A stretch of DNA of 64,000 nucleotides from Craterostigma plantagineum (Eukaryota > Streptophyta > Magnoliopsida > Lamiales > Linderniaceae). The translations under genes and the position numbers were made by a program. Position 1 is the first letter of the stretch; each line of letters starts with the position of its first letter. The DNA is taken from the NCBI GenBank assembly GCA_027422505.1, contig JAPQWV010000682.1, positions 227,001 through 291,000 on the forward strand, given 5' to 3'. This document shows positions 44,993-59,914 of this stretch, in pieces. Under the pieces are notes generated by a model. The model did not search any database. It was not told the origin of the DNA and saw only the letters and a program-made list of their open reading frames with translations.

Positions 44993-46915
44993 CTAATCAG
45001 TAAGCCAATCCAAGGTGAAACGCTCTTTGGAGACCTGACACAGGCCCGGCCTACACTGTTCCAAATCTTTCCAAAGGAGATAAGCCTCTTCGTCGCAGAC
45101 CACACGCCTCAAAGACTGCAAAAAACCCACAGAAACGGGCAAGCGTTTCAACAAAGGACAATCCCTCATATCGATTTTCTCAAGGCTCACGCATCCCCCT
45201 ATGTCCTCGGGCAGGCATCTGATGTTAACGCACTGTGAAATGTCAATATACTTCAGCCAAATTAGGTTTCTGATGCTTAAGGGGAGGCTCTTGAGATTAG
45301 GACAGGACGACAATCTTAAACTCTGGAGAAAACTGATCCTGCCCAAATCAGAGGGTAGCTCTTGGAAGGTGTCGCAGTTTGTGACGCTTAGGCTCTTGAG
45401 GGTGTGCATTTGGCATATTGTGGGGGGCAGTTCGGTCAAATTGATGCAGTGGTCTAATTTGAGTTCGGAGAGTGTGGGAAGAGATTGGGTAAGTTGACGT
45501 AGGCAGAGTTATCGGGGTTTCGTTATGTCGCAAAGGATGAGGGATATTTTTTTCAGGTTCTTCAAGGGTGTTGTGATGTTTGGTAATAAGGGAACAGAAA
45601 TCTTTTTGAACCATAGGTTTCTGAGGTTAGTTAGGTTGCTGAAGGCTGAAGTTTGTGCAGGACAGAACTCGAGGCGCTGGCGTTGATCAGTATCAGGTTT
45701 CTGAGGTAAGGCATGTTCTCGAGAAAAGGTGGTAAGAAGTAGTTCTTCGATGTGAAGTTTAGGACTACGACTTCGGCTTTTGGGAATTGCATTGTACCCA
45801 ATCCATCTCTGCCATTTCACCTGTGGACATTAGGTTTGCGTATGGTTACGGTAGATACAGATGGTCCATATGCATTTGTTCGCATGATATTATGCTAAAT
45901 TACCCCTAAATCACAACAACTTTCTGGTATGTATACCTGTATGAATTGAGATAACTCGAGCATCGAATGGCTTATCAACGTTCCTCTCCCACTCTTTGAG
46001 ACTCCCATCTTCTCTTCTAGGCATGAGCAGTCTCTTCCTGTGATTTACTCCGCCAACGTTACTTAAATGTATGGCAAGATCCCGCAAAACGTCGTGCTGA
46101 TATGTTGAAATCTCATAGTAACTGATATATTTATCTCCAGCCCTGCAAAAAATGTATCAGTAAAACACCTCACGACCATAAATAGTAGTAACCTCCCAAA
46201 TTTATTTTCTTGTTTGAAAGCTCGACCAACACAGCAAAAGCATCATCTTCATCTATGTCATGGAGTTCGACCCACATGTTAACAAGTAAAGCGAGGGGGA
46301 TCTTTTGTCTTCGGGAAATGCACCAATATCCAAGAAGCATTCTCTGTCCCTCTCAGACAGATTGTCGATGCTCATTTTCATGCGCTCCAGCAATTGAACT
46401 TCGTGCGATTCACAAAGAGGTTGTCCTCTGGATAATCTGTTCTTTGCACTCTTCCACAGCATCTCGGGTTGGCCCTTAAGCGACGACCCTATCACTTCTA
46501 GTGCAAGTGGAAGCCCTTTACATTCGTCCACAACCTATTATGAGACGAAAACAAGTGTTAAGCAAACAAAAAATTGCTCCGAGGAAGAAAGGGTGAACAG
46601 ATTAAGTGTTGTTACCTCCTTAACCAGATTCTTGTCTGCAATTACGGGAACCGAAGGTTGTCCAAAAGCAAAGTGACAGAACAGAGACATGGCTTCATCT
46701 TCAGTCAAAAGGTCCAATTCGTAGGAGTGATCAACTACAGATGGTGGGAGTTTTAACCGTGAAACTACTAGGATTTTGCAACCTGGTATTTTGATTAGTA
46801 ACTGTTCTAGGACTGATTGAGTCCAAACGTCATCGAGAACTAGCAATGTCCTCGCAGAAGATGGCACTTGGTAACTTAGGAGGTTCAATTGAGGGAAACT
46901 TTCGACATTAGGTTC
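44993..46915 (-). pseudogene. ADR1-like (RPW8-type) NLR, 5'-truncated
   Basis: Minus strand. Readable parts in order: NB-ARC kinase-2 region (ARTLLVLDDVWTQSVLEQLL), VVSRLKLPPSVVDHSYELDL, GLPLALEVIGSSLKGQPEM, ERDRECFLDIGAFPED; then MKWQRWIGYNAIPK and the LRRs (LPPTICQMHTLKSLSVTNCD, LKYIDISQCVNIRCLPEDIG) to the family C-terminus RRVVCDEEAYLLWKDLE and FTLDWLTD. These match helper NLRs of the ADR1 group. The RPW8 domain and P-loop are missing. Several one-base shifts occur (for example after EDKR near 46293, and in the LRR part near 45400-45600). Its truncated 5' side meets the truncated aminotransferase gene at about 46915-46945. Confidence 0.82.
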
Positions 46916-46947
46916 ATATGCTTATATAAACAAATATCCGTTTGCAG

Positions 46948-49255
<2,308 letters not shown>

Positions 49256-49685
49256 TAAAACATCAGCTTCCGTTGGCGTATTGCTTGGTGACGACGAAAA
49301 GTATCTATTTATCTGTAAATTTGCTGGTGAAAAAAACAATACTCTTCGACTCTATTTACATGACTTTCTGTCTAATGCTGCTTTGTTGGTACTAATGTCA
49401 ATACTTTCTACAGTGATTTAATGCTTTGCAGTTGTCCTAAGAATGTATGCATCTTTACATGGTTTAACCAAAAAAGGTTTCATGCTCTTCGTTTAATCCC
49501 TAAAGTACTCGAAGAATCAGGTTAGATATAAGTGCTAATAAGATTCGGGCCCAAAAGATGTTGTTAGGTTTTAGGACCTGTCAGAAAATTTTAGGGTTAA
49601 GGACCGGAGTTTTGTAAAATTTAGAGATAAGGATGCAAGTGTTATACAATGTATATGAACTGGTATCGGACTATCGTTTGGTGTT
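49256..49685. other. 3' trailer and spacer
   Basis: 3' region of the aminotransferase gene; no other gene seen. Confidence 0.4.
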
Positions 49686-49810
49686 ATTACAGAACAATGA
49701 AGTGATATTGCAGAACAATGAAGTGGTACTGCAAAACGATAAATGATACTGCAGAACCATGAAGTGGTACTGCGGGTCCATAGAGTGGTACCACGGTCCA
49801 TGAAGTGGTA
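49686..49810. repeat. 21-bp minisatellite, about six units
   Basis: Degenerate units of the form ACTGCAGAACAATGAAGTGGT in tandem. Confidence 0.85.
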
Positions 49811-49875
49811 CTGAAAACACTTAAGTGTATGGGGTCATTAATACTGAAAAACACTTAAGTGTATGGGGTCATTAA
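49809..49875. repeat. 33/34-bp direct tandem duplication
   Basis: Two adjacent copies of a unit starting TACTGAAAA and ending GTATGGGGTCATTAA, differing by one A. Confidence 0.9.
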
Positions 49876-49986
49876 AACTAAAATTTTTCTGACAGGGGTT
49901 TGAAACCTAAATGAAACTTATGTTGGACTGAAATGAAATTGCCCCTAAATATAATCCCAAACATGGAGTAGTGATATCTTTTTATG

Positions 49987-50870
49987 GATAAAAGTTAAAT
50001 AAATGAATAATCTCTCTCTCTCTAATTTCCCTCTCTCTTCCTTCCCCTCCCCTGAAAAAACCCTAACCCACGCACAGCCGCCACCTTCTTCCCCCTTTCA
50101 CCTCCCCTCCCATCCCCTTCTCCTCCTCCCCACTCGCTCCCGTCTCCTTTCTGTCAACCCGCTCCTCCCCCAACCTCCATTGGAGGTTGGGGGAGCCTGC
50201 CTTTTTTCTTTTTTTTTTTTTTTCTGTTTTTCCGCCACCCACCTCCGCCGGCCGTCTTGACGCCACCACCGCCGGCGCGCCCTGCCCCGATGCCCACCTC
50301 CGTCGGCCACCGCGGCGCCCACCTCAGCCAGCTGCCTCGCGCCCCCTCCGCCGGCTGCCCCGCCGCCCGCCTGCTAGGATCTTCCTCCGTCGTGCCCGCC
50401 GCCAGTTCCCAGCGTGTCATCGTTCCCCATCTGACCGCCCCGCCGCCTTCCGTCAACCACTGGCCGTAAGTCCACCTCTGTCTCCCGGCGTTCGTCTGGA
50501 AACTTTCTCTCCCGACCCGGGGTCAGGGGCCTTTTCTCCTTTATGGAGCCACAGTCCGATGAAAAAAATCTAGAAGTTGAAGGCCAAGTTAAAGTGAAAA
50601 GTATAGTAGATTTAGCTTAATAGCTTTTTCTGTTATAGGTTTTTTAGTTCTTGGTCGTAGATAATAGGTTTTGTTTTCTGTCGGTTTTTTTTGTCCCTTG
50701 TGGACCTTTGTCTCCCCACGTGGGAGTGATGTGCCCCTTGTGGGTCTTGTTTTCCTCTCTGAGGACTTGTTTCCGTTTGGCGCAATGCGACCAAACGGCT
50801 CTATGTGCTGTTTAGCACGTTTGTACTCGTGATTTAGTAAAAGCAAGCTATCGTTGGAAGAAAAAAAAAA
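49987..50870 (+). mobile_element. Hairpin-rich retroposon, copy 1
   Basis: 884 bases between 11-bp direct repeats ATCTTTTTATG (49976-49986 and 50871-50881), ending in a poly-A tail (50861-50870): the marks of LINE-mediated retroposition. No coding frame is convincing. It is pyrimidine-rich at the 5' end and contains a perfect 12-bp hairpin (50167-50193, CCCCCAACCTCC/GGAGGTTGGGGG), an array of short CCC...GGG stem-loops (50684-50770), a long hairpin CCGTTTGG...CCAAACGG with an inner CGC-AAT-GCG stem (50773-50798) and GTGCT-GTTT-AGCAC (50805-50818). Confidence 0.8.
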
Positions 50871-50956
50871 ATCTTTTTATGCAAGTTACATGCTTCATAA
50901 TTTGTGGATTTATTTTTGAAAATTTGTTATTTAGGCTTCGTATAACAGCACTTAAT

Positions 50957-51670
50957 TTTATTTTTTTCAAAAGCGATTTCCTTTAATTACAAGAAATTAC
51001 AGAGGTTGAATAACCTCAACAGACCTCCCAAACAACTAACAAAGTCAGTACTTGGAGAAGCAAACAAGCACACAAAGGAAAAAAAACCAACGACAAAACA
51101 TCTTCAGGCTATAAAAATACAGAAGCTATGGATTCTACAAGACAAAACTTGGCCGAAAGACAAAGAAAATATTGAAAGAAAGAAATGCTCGTCAAAACAT
51201 TCCCTTCTCGCCAACACCAGCCAAATCTTCAGACCAACATCTTGCATCAGCACTGTCCAAATCACGGACCTACTGCCCATAAGCAACACTGTCCACATCA
51301 ACTCCAAGATCTGCCCAAAGTAGACTCACGGACAAACAATCTCCAAAAAGGAGAAACAACCCAAAAGAGGGGAAAAAGCTCCCACGAAGGGAAAGAGCAC
51401 CCCACGAGGGGGAAAGAAGTCCCACAAAGGGGAAAAGAAACTCCCAAAATGGGAGACTGAAACCTCCCACGTGGGGAGACAAAAGAGCCGAAGAGGGGAA
51501 ACAAAATCGAAATAGGCATGAAAAGGAACAGAAACTACTTCTGCCCTCCCCCCAAACCTCTTTTTAGTAGAGGAAGGGGGGAGAAGAAAGCTTTTGAGGT
51601 GCTAGGGTTTTTGGTGAGGAGTGCGGCGCGAGAGAGAAAAAGTTCTCGAAATTGAATTTAGGGTCAGTTG
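50957..51670 (-). mobile_element. Hairpin-rich retroposon, copy 2
   Basis: 714 bases between 18-bp direct repeats CGTATAACAGCACTTAAT (50939-50956 and 51671-51688). The left end is T-rich, that is, a poly-A tail on the minus strand. On the minus strand it has a 5' AAAAACCCTAGC stretch, an imperfect G/C hairpin (51545-51583), and a minisatellite of 20-23-bp units each starting with a CCC...GGG stem-loop (51344-51485). The layout parallels copy 1, which lies 86 bases away in the opposite orientation. Confidence 0.8.
51344..51485 (-). repeat. Minisatellite of short stem-loops inside retroposon copy 2
   Basis: About seven units of 20-23 bases. Each has a short stem whose sequence varies but whose pairing is kept, for example CTCCC-ATTTT-GGGAG, CCCACGTGGG and TCTCC-TTTTT-GGAGA (minus strand). 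Confidence 0.8.
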
Positions 51671-51823
51671 CGTATAACAGCACTTAATAGTGGGTCATAA
51701 GTGGGCTTTATATATGGCCCAATAATGAAGGGTTTCCTAAATTTATAACTGATTTATATCCAATTAGATATATAGCCATAAACTCCCTCGCTCGCTCTCG
51801 AAGTAAGCACTCAACTCTCTTCA

Positions 51824-54800
51824 ATGTCGTCGGCGGCAAAACGAACTGTCGTCCTCGGCGGCAAGGGCTCGTCGCTAACATCTGCGGCTGTTTTCCACGC
51901 GGCGAACGACTTAGCTAGAATTGCCATCGATTCTTCGGCGCTGTCTCGCCGGTCTGCTTCCAACGCCACAACTACCAATGCGATTCAACCATCGTTCTCG
52001 ATCCCTGATTACTTGAATGCCGACGAAGTCAAGGCTTCCGTGATCCTCCTCATTAAGGAGCTACTCATTTCCTCGTCGTCGTCCTCATCGATTGCTCAGC
52101 TCCTGGAAGCACTTGAAAGCGAGACCGTAGCTTATAGTTTCACCCTAAACGACGTCTCGGCGAACGATACTAGGGTTGTTGATTTTTGTTCTGCGGCAGT
52201 CTATGGTGTAGCTGCGGTAGTCGATTACAAGTGTTCTGGCTTGGCGAGCATCGTCGATGCAGTCGCGGCTATTTCCTGTGAGGCGATTAGAGCTGACTCG
52301 GCGGTGTTTGATTTGATGGATTCTGGTGATGGATCGTGCTCCAAGGACGCCGTTGCTGTGGCTTCGGATTTTAAGGTGCTTCTGAATGGTTCGAAGCTGG
52401 CTGGGGGTAAAAAGGATGGTTCTGATCCTTCCATAGCTGAGATTCCGTCAACGCACGGATCTTTACGGGCGGCTTCACGGTCAGTGCATTCAAACTGCCG
52501 GTCGGGTTGAATTCGGGATTTCAACCTGGGTCAGTGAAGGATGTTTCCAGTGCCTTGTCAAGTTTGGTTCTTTCCCTGGTTTATGTTGGGGAGAACTGTG
52601 CTCGTCGTGTTGAGTTAATTCTCAACAGCATGGTAGATGTGGATTTGCGTCGCCATTTGACTGAGAAGACACAAATTGTTGAGTTGTGCAGCGGCAGTGC
52701 ATTGGAAGATCAGTTGGAATCGTATCAGATTGCATGTAGGAAGAAAGATTTTATTTTACCGGCCCATCGTGCGTACGAATTGTTGGATCTGGTGTGGAAG
52801 ATTGTTTCTTGGGAGGGGGTACTTGCATTCTTGTCCCTCGAAGGGAATGAGTTATTTGGTGGAGTCACTGATGGAAGTAATGTGAACGTACCTGAGGTGC
52901 CAAGTGTGGGTGGTGGTAAAAAGGAGAAGAAGGGTGGTGATAAGAAAAAGGTGGTATTGGGTAAAGGAACTAGTGCTTTGATGCAGTTTATCAAGGAGAA
53001 GTTGCTGGGTGGAGCGATGAAAGTTGAACTGGATAACTTCATTCAGGACTATTTGTCTTTGTTGGACCCAAGGGGGTTGTTTTTTGAGGAACTCATGAGC
53101 AAAGTAAAAGAGATTGTGGAAAGCAATGAAAGTCGTAGGCTTCCAAAGCTTCCGAAGGTATAGGAGTTGTACTAATTAGTTGTCCTGTTTATTTTGTTAT
53201 CCTAATGTATTTAGTATGAAAACCTAATTTATACTAAGTAGATGATGTGTGAATTTTTGGTCTGCTTCTGCAGGGTACCCGGGATTTTGCGAAAGATAAG
53301 ATGGCTGTCAGAGAGAATGCATTTGGCATCATAGTTAAAGTTTTCAAAAAGCATGGTGCCATGGCTCTAGATACCCCTGTCTTTGAAATGAGAGAAACTC
53401 TCATGGGGAAGTACGGAGAAGACTCAAAATTAATCTATGATCTTGCTGATCAGGTATCTTCATGATTCCAAATCTGCTTTTTAACTTAATAAAATCATAA
53501 TTTTCATCATAAATGGGCACACTTGCCGCAGTAGCAGGGATCAGGGGCATCATGATTGATAGATCTGCGGGATAGTTTGCATAATAAACCAAATTAATCA
53601 CACTTTATGAGACCGCACTTGTCTTCTTTTGTTTAACCTAATTGTTGCATATTTTCTTTTATCAGGGTGGAGAGCTATGCTCGCTTCGTTATGATCTAAC
53701 TGTTCCATTTGCTCGGTATGTTGCTATGAATGGTTTGACATCATTCAGACGATATCAGATAGCTAAAGTATATAGAAGAGACAATCCATCTAAAGGAAGA
53801 TATCGTGAATTCTATCAATGCGACTTCGATATCGCTGGTCAATTTGAGAAAATGGGACCGGACTTTGAGGTCATTAAGATCTTAACTGAGTTGCTTAACA
53901 TGCTAGATATTGGAGATTATGAGGTGAACTCCATTTATTGTTTCCTTCAAGTTATAGTTGTTGGTGGCTTGGCATGAATTGTGACATTTTCATGTCATTG
54001 CTTAAACCCCCTTATTTCCTTGTTTATTTTTTGTTAATTTGCTAACTACTTTTATTTCCTAGACATGCTTATTTTTTTTCTTCTTAGAAGTTCCCGGAGG
54101 AGTTATAACTACCCTATCTGTCACTTATAACTTTTCAGGTGAAGCTGAACCACCGGAAGTTGCTTGATGGTATGTTGGCTATTTGTGGAGTGCCCCAAGA
54201 AAAATTTAGAACTATTTGCTCAAGCATCGATAAGTTAGACAAACAATCATTCGAGCAAGTCAAAAAGAAATGGTGAGCCCTGGGATATTTTGCCTGGCAT
54301 TGTTACGGGTTCTATGGAAATTTCGGAATCTTTCGTAGATTGCTAGAAAAATTTTTCTGGAATTGACCTTTCCATGGCCCATGTTATTCTAATTTTCATT
54401 TGTTTCCACCTCTCTAGGTGGAAGAAAAAGGCTTGTCCGAGGAGACTGCAAACAAAATTGGGACTTTCGTTGAACTCAGAGGATCTCCTGTGGAGCTGCT
54501 GTCTAAGCTCAAGCAAGAAGGCAGCGAATTCTTAACGAATAGTGAATCCGAGCTCGCATTGAATGAGTTGGAAATTTTATTTGAAGCCCTTCAAAAGTCC
54601 AACTGTGTCGACAAAGTAGTTTTTGACTTGAGCCTTGCGAGAGGCCTCGACTACTATACTGGTGTCATCTTCGAAGCTGTTTTTAAAGGGGCCACACAGG
54701 TAATAATCTCTGTTTTCAGTTTGACAGAGAATACTAAGAAATCTATTTTTTCATATTTTCTTGTAATATGCAGGTTGGCTCAATTGCAGCTGGTGGAAGA

Positions 54801-55320
54801 TACGATAACCTCATAGGAATGTTCGGCACAAAGCAGGTTCCAGCCGTTGGAATCAGCTTAGGTATAGAAAGAGTATTCGCTATAATGGAGCAGGTCCAAA
54901 AAGACAAAAATCAGGTGCTCTCTTAATTCACAATCTAATTTAGTTTCTGAAAACTCCAAACGGTTCGCCACATCCTTGTGAAGTTTGGCATGACGTTTAC
55001 AATTTTCCCCATGAAAGGAAATACGAGCAACAGAAACCCAAGTCCTAGTGAGCGTTCTTGGCGAAAAACTTTCAGTAGGTGCTGAAATTGTAAGCGAGCT
55101 ATGGGATGCTGGCATCGAAGCTGAGTTTATGGTGAATAAGAGAGTAGGCAAGCACATCGACCGTGCCTTGGTGTCGAAAATCCCTTACATGGCGATCGTT
55201 GGCGACCAAGAACTGAGCAAAGGAGTCGTAAAGCTCAAAGATCTCAACGCCGGCACCCAAGGTGAGATTTCTAGGAACGAACTCGTAGATCAGATCAAGA
55301 AACGGTTGAACAGGTCTTAA
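51824..55320 (+). CDS. Histidyl-tRNA synthetase (cytosolic type), two apparent one-base losses
   Basis: Charges tRNA-His; class II synthetase. Exons 51824-53157, 53274-53453, 53666-53923, 54139-54272, 54418-54699, 54774-54914, 55018-55320, all GT-AG. A long plant-type N-terminal extension (about 440 residues, exon 1) precedes the catalytic core: motif 2 ([23 protein letters not shown]), HisA motif [10 protein letters not shown], motif 3 ([24 protein letters not shown]) and the C-terminal anticodon-binding domain ([20 protein letters not shown]). Frame losses: near 52464 (GGATCTTTACGG, one T short) and near 54267 (AAAAAGAAATG, one G short, just before the donor). As this is normally an essential gene, both are more likely sequence errors. 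Length about 880 residues, as in plant homologues. Confidence 0.9.
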
Positions 55321-55553
55321 TCTTTTGCCATTTTTTTCCCGACCTTGTTGCGTATTTTATGATATATAGAAACATTTTACTTCCTTAGCCGCATCGTAGT
55401 AGAACGATTCCTTGCATTGCATATAGGAATACAATCTTGAGCTTTCTATTTAATTTTCTTCACATGATATTTATCAGTAGGATTCACAATCTGTACTATA
55501 TAGTCTATGCTAACTTGAAACATCAATTTAGTTAACATCAGATCAACATAAGA
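55321..55553. other. Spacer between convergent 3' ends
   Basis: AT-rich trailer; nothing further seen. Confidence 0.4.
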
Positions 55554-56847
55554 TCAAAACGAAAATACAGTCCTCGACCCGACCGACGTAGCTGAGCCAG
55601 GCTCGTCGTCCCTATCGACAAGTACGAGAAAGTCGCTCCTCTCATTTGGCCAAAACAGCAAATAAACGACGACGCAAAATGCAGTTTCGACCGAAAGCTC
55701 GAGCGCGATAGTATAACACAAAAATGCGTGACTCATCAGGCTCCTAAGCGCGAAAACGCCCAACCTCGTGAATACCACGTAAGAAGCGAGGGCAAACTCG
55801 TAATTTCCATAAACCCTCATCTCCGCCAATTTCCGAGCTTCCTTCCCCTCCGTCTTCGAGTTCGAGCGCCAGCCACCGACGGACTCAAAGACCGGCGAAA
55901 TCATGGCAGCGCACGACACGACATCAGCCGCGTAGAACGCAACGGTCCAATGACCGTAGTACTTGTCCCACGGGCCCACCGAGTTTATGGTCAGAAAGCA
56001 GATATTCGCAAGGATTTGGCTAAGCACTGCAAATCCCACGAGATGTTTCTGACATTCCCTTAGGCACGGCCTAAGAAAGGGCCAGCCCGAACTGATCAGC
56101 ACGACGACGGTCGCGAACAGCATGGCCCACGCAGAGCGAGCTGCGAGCCACGTCGTCTTCCAGCCTCGGGCCGAGCCCGTGAGCCCGACGGCTTTGTGGG
56201 TCTGAGCCCGAAATAAGAGCTCCAAGAATCTGAATAAGAGGAGGGCCGCCATTAGCAGGTGGATTCTGTGTATGAGGTGCTTGTGCTCGACGCACGCCTT
56301 GGACCACAACAATAGAAAGAGAGAGAACACGAAGCAGAACGCTAAGAGGATCGGCCCGAGGCCCGCGAGGCGGGCGTCAGCGTAGTTCCGTCCCCCGTCG
56401 GGACTTACGTTGTACGTAGGCGTTACTTAAGCAGCTCGCGAAGAACACGTAGTACAGGTCGGGGATTGTGATGGGGACGGTTTTTATTCTGCTTTTTTCG
56501 TTTACGAGGTTTCCTATTGGGAAGACGAAGGGTTTGCCGACGATGCAAGAGGAACGACGGTCGACGGCGTGGGCCGTTATGGCTCCTCGGGCCAGGCCCG
56601 GGGCGTAGAAGAAGCCCATCAGAGAAGAAACTACCTTGGGATCGATGGGGGCGGAATTGTCGTCGACGGTTGAGATTGATGCGGATGAGATGGAGATTGA
56701 GATGTAGCCGCGGTTTGTGAAGCCGAAATCTTCGAGGACGATGAGGTGGCGTTGATCGGAGGATATTTGTATGGTTTGAATCTCAGATTGGGATGGATTA
56801 ATGTTGAAGAAGAAAAGGAGGAGGAATATGATTAAGTGTGTGATCAT
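55554..56847 (-). CDS. Lung seven-transmembrane receptor-like (CAND/GPCR-like) protein, one frameshift
   Basis: Minus strand, no intron. Signal peptide MITHLIIFLLLFFFNINPSQ, an extracellular N-terminal domain (DQRHLIVLEDFGFTNRGYIS), then seven hydrophobic segments, including LLLWSKACVEHKHLIHRIHL, LFATVVVLISSGWPFLRPCL, ILANICFLTINSVGPWDKYY and TAFCVVVYLLFWPNE, and a short acidic tail. Architecture and the WPFLRP, PWDKYY and ANI motifs fit the LUSTR family of plant candidate G-protein coupled receptors. Near 56426-56430 the frame shifts between FFASCL and VTPTYNVSPDGGRNYADARL; both halves are otherwise open. Probably a sequence error at an A run. Confidence 0.8.
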
Positions 56848-57477
56848 TGTGATGATGAAGGAAGGATTGATTAGTGACTCTCAAGGCATTAGTTATTATC
56901 GTTGTTATGATTATATTACACAGATGTTAAAATAGGATTCTGAATATCATCTGTTAACTAAGTTAACATGTATGGATGTAGATAGTAAAGTTACAACTTA
57001 CATGTCAAGAAGTAAAAATAGATGTAATGAAAATAGTGAAGATAAAACAAAAAAAAACATCCTATGAAGAGATGTGCAACAAAATAGTGAAGGTAGAAGA
57101 GAGCTTGTAAGTTGTAATGGTTATCGACGTCAGTTCTAAAACTACAGATAGCCAATAAAAGAAAGAACTCAGCAGCCAATCTGTTTGTTTCCTTACTGAA
57201 ACAGAACTGTCTTCCAAAGCCTGAAGCCGCAAGCAATGACGCTCTTTGTCAGAAAAAGCTAAACTAAAACGGCCTATTTCAACACTCCGAGCAACTCTTT
57301 TCCTAAAATAGCTACTTGATTGTTAAAGCTTGCAACTTTTCCCCTTATTCCGCTGCAATAAGCCACTCGCAATGCAATATAAATACATGCATAATCTTCT
57401 TACAATCCGTACCACAAGCAAATCATAACCTACCCTACATATCAGTACTAATACGTTGCTTCAAATATTTCTCAAGC
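56848..57477. other. Divergent promoter region
   Basis: Between the LUSTR gene and the cysteine endopeptidase. TATAAATA near 57377 is a plausible TATA box for the peptidase. No other gene seen. Confidence 0.5.
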
Positions 57478-58957
<1,480 letters not shown>

Positions 58958-59338
58958 TCAAGATAATGGCAGTGATCATCGGTTATTACGTATTGGCTGG
59001 CTACTATATGCGTTAGATATGTTGTCGTAAGGTTTAATAGTAATATACGTTTGGGTTTTAAGGCATGGTTCTTGGAGTTTGTTTGTACTATAAAGTTTGT
59101 ATTTTTCAGACAAGATAAGATAATCAAAGGTGGGGTAAATAAACATGAGGTCTATATCTCACAATCATATAAACCTTCACGATAAGGATAGAACAATCTA
59201 GATTCACTCTCTTTGCACATTTACCGTATTCAAAGCTACATAAAGCTCGGTGGTGCTTCATAAAGCCACGTTCTTGAATCTTTGATCGTTATTGCATCAG
59301 TCAAAGAAAGCCAAGACTCAGAAGAAAAGAAAACAATA
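58958..59338. other. Spacer between CEP and PsbY
   Basis: 3' trailer of CEP and leader of psbY; no other feature recognised. Confidence 0.4.
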
Positions 59339-59914
59339 ATGCCCGCCACGATGACCACGGCCGTAGCTTTGCTCAACTCAAAGTGCTCCTCAATCAACCC
59401 TTCAAAGACCACAAAGCGTCAAATCTCACTCGTCTCTACGCAAAATCTGCCAAAATCACTCACCAGCGGACACACCACGCCACTCGCCGGAACCGTCGTA
59501 GCAGCTGCCGTATTCTCCGCACTCTCCACCGCCGACCCAGCCTTCGCCGCCCAGCAGCTGGCGGAGATAGCGGCGGAGGGCAGCGACAGCCGTGGGCTTG
59601 CCCTTCTGATTCCTCTTGTCCCTGCGATTCTATGGGTGCTGTACAACATTCTGCAGCCGGCGATTAATCAGATAAACAGAATGAGGAACTCCAAGGGCGT
59701 CGTCGTCGGCGTCGGGCTCGGTGGCCTGGCGGGTTCGGGCTTTCTTGGCCCGCACGAGGCTTCGGCGTCGGAGGTTGGGGCTTTGGCCGAGGCGGCGGCG
59801 AGCGATAACAGGGGACAGCTTTTGCTGTTTGTCGTGGCGCCGGCGATCGTTTGGGTTCTGTACAATATCTTGCAGCCCGCTTTGAATCAGATTAATAGGA
59901 TGAGATCAAAGTGA
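59339..59914 (+). CDS. PSBY: Photosystem II core complex protein PsbY precursor (two PsbY peptides)
   Basis: Nuclear gene for a chloroplast thylakoid protein. ATG 59339 (MPATMTTAVALLNSK); an in-frame ATG at 59282 would only add a Lys/Glu-rich stretch unlike a transit peptide. Ser/Thr/Lys-rich transit peptide, then a thylakoid-transfer segment (VVAAAVFSALSTADPAFAA). Two PsbY units follow: LIPLVPAILWVLYNILQPAI with NQINRMRNSK, and FVVAPAIVWVLYNILQPAL with NQINRMRSK, separated by a second transfer region ending GPHEASASEV. The polyprotein is processed to two single-span peptides that bind the periphery of PSII near cytochrome b559. Intact, intronless, 191 residues. Confidence 0.93.
   Translation: MPATMTTAVALLNSKCSSINPSKTTKRQISLVSTQNLPKSLTSGHTTPLAGTVVAAAVFSALSTADPAFAAQQLAEIAAEGSDSRGLALLIPLVPAILWVLYNILQPAINQINRMRNSKGVVVGVGLGGLAGSGFLGPHEASASEVGALAEAAASDNRGQLLLFVVAPAIVWVLYNILQPALNQINRMRSK

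Noticed and set aside
50167..50193. Perfect G/C hairpin as a bacterial-type terminator
   Set aside because: The window is plant nuclear DNA and the hairpin lies inside a retroposon.
50003..50573. Pro/Arg/Leu-rich frames (50003-50260, 50187-50573) in retroposon copy 1
   Set aside because: Low-complexity translation of a pyrimidine-rich tract; copy 2 does not keep the frames.
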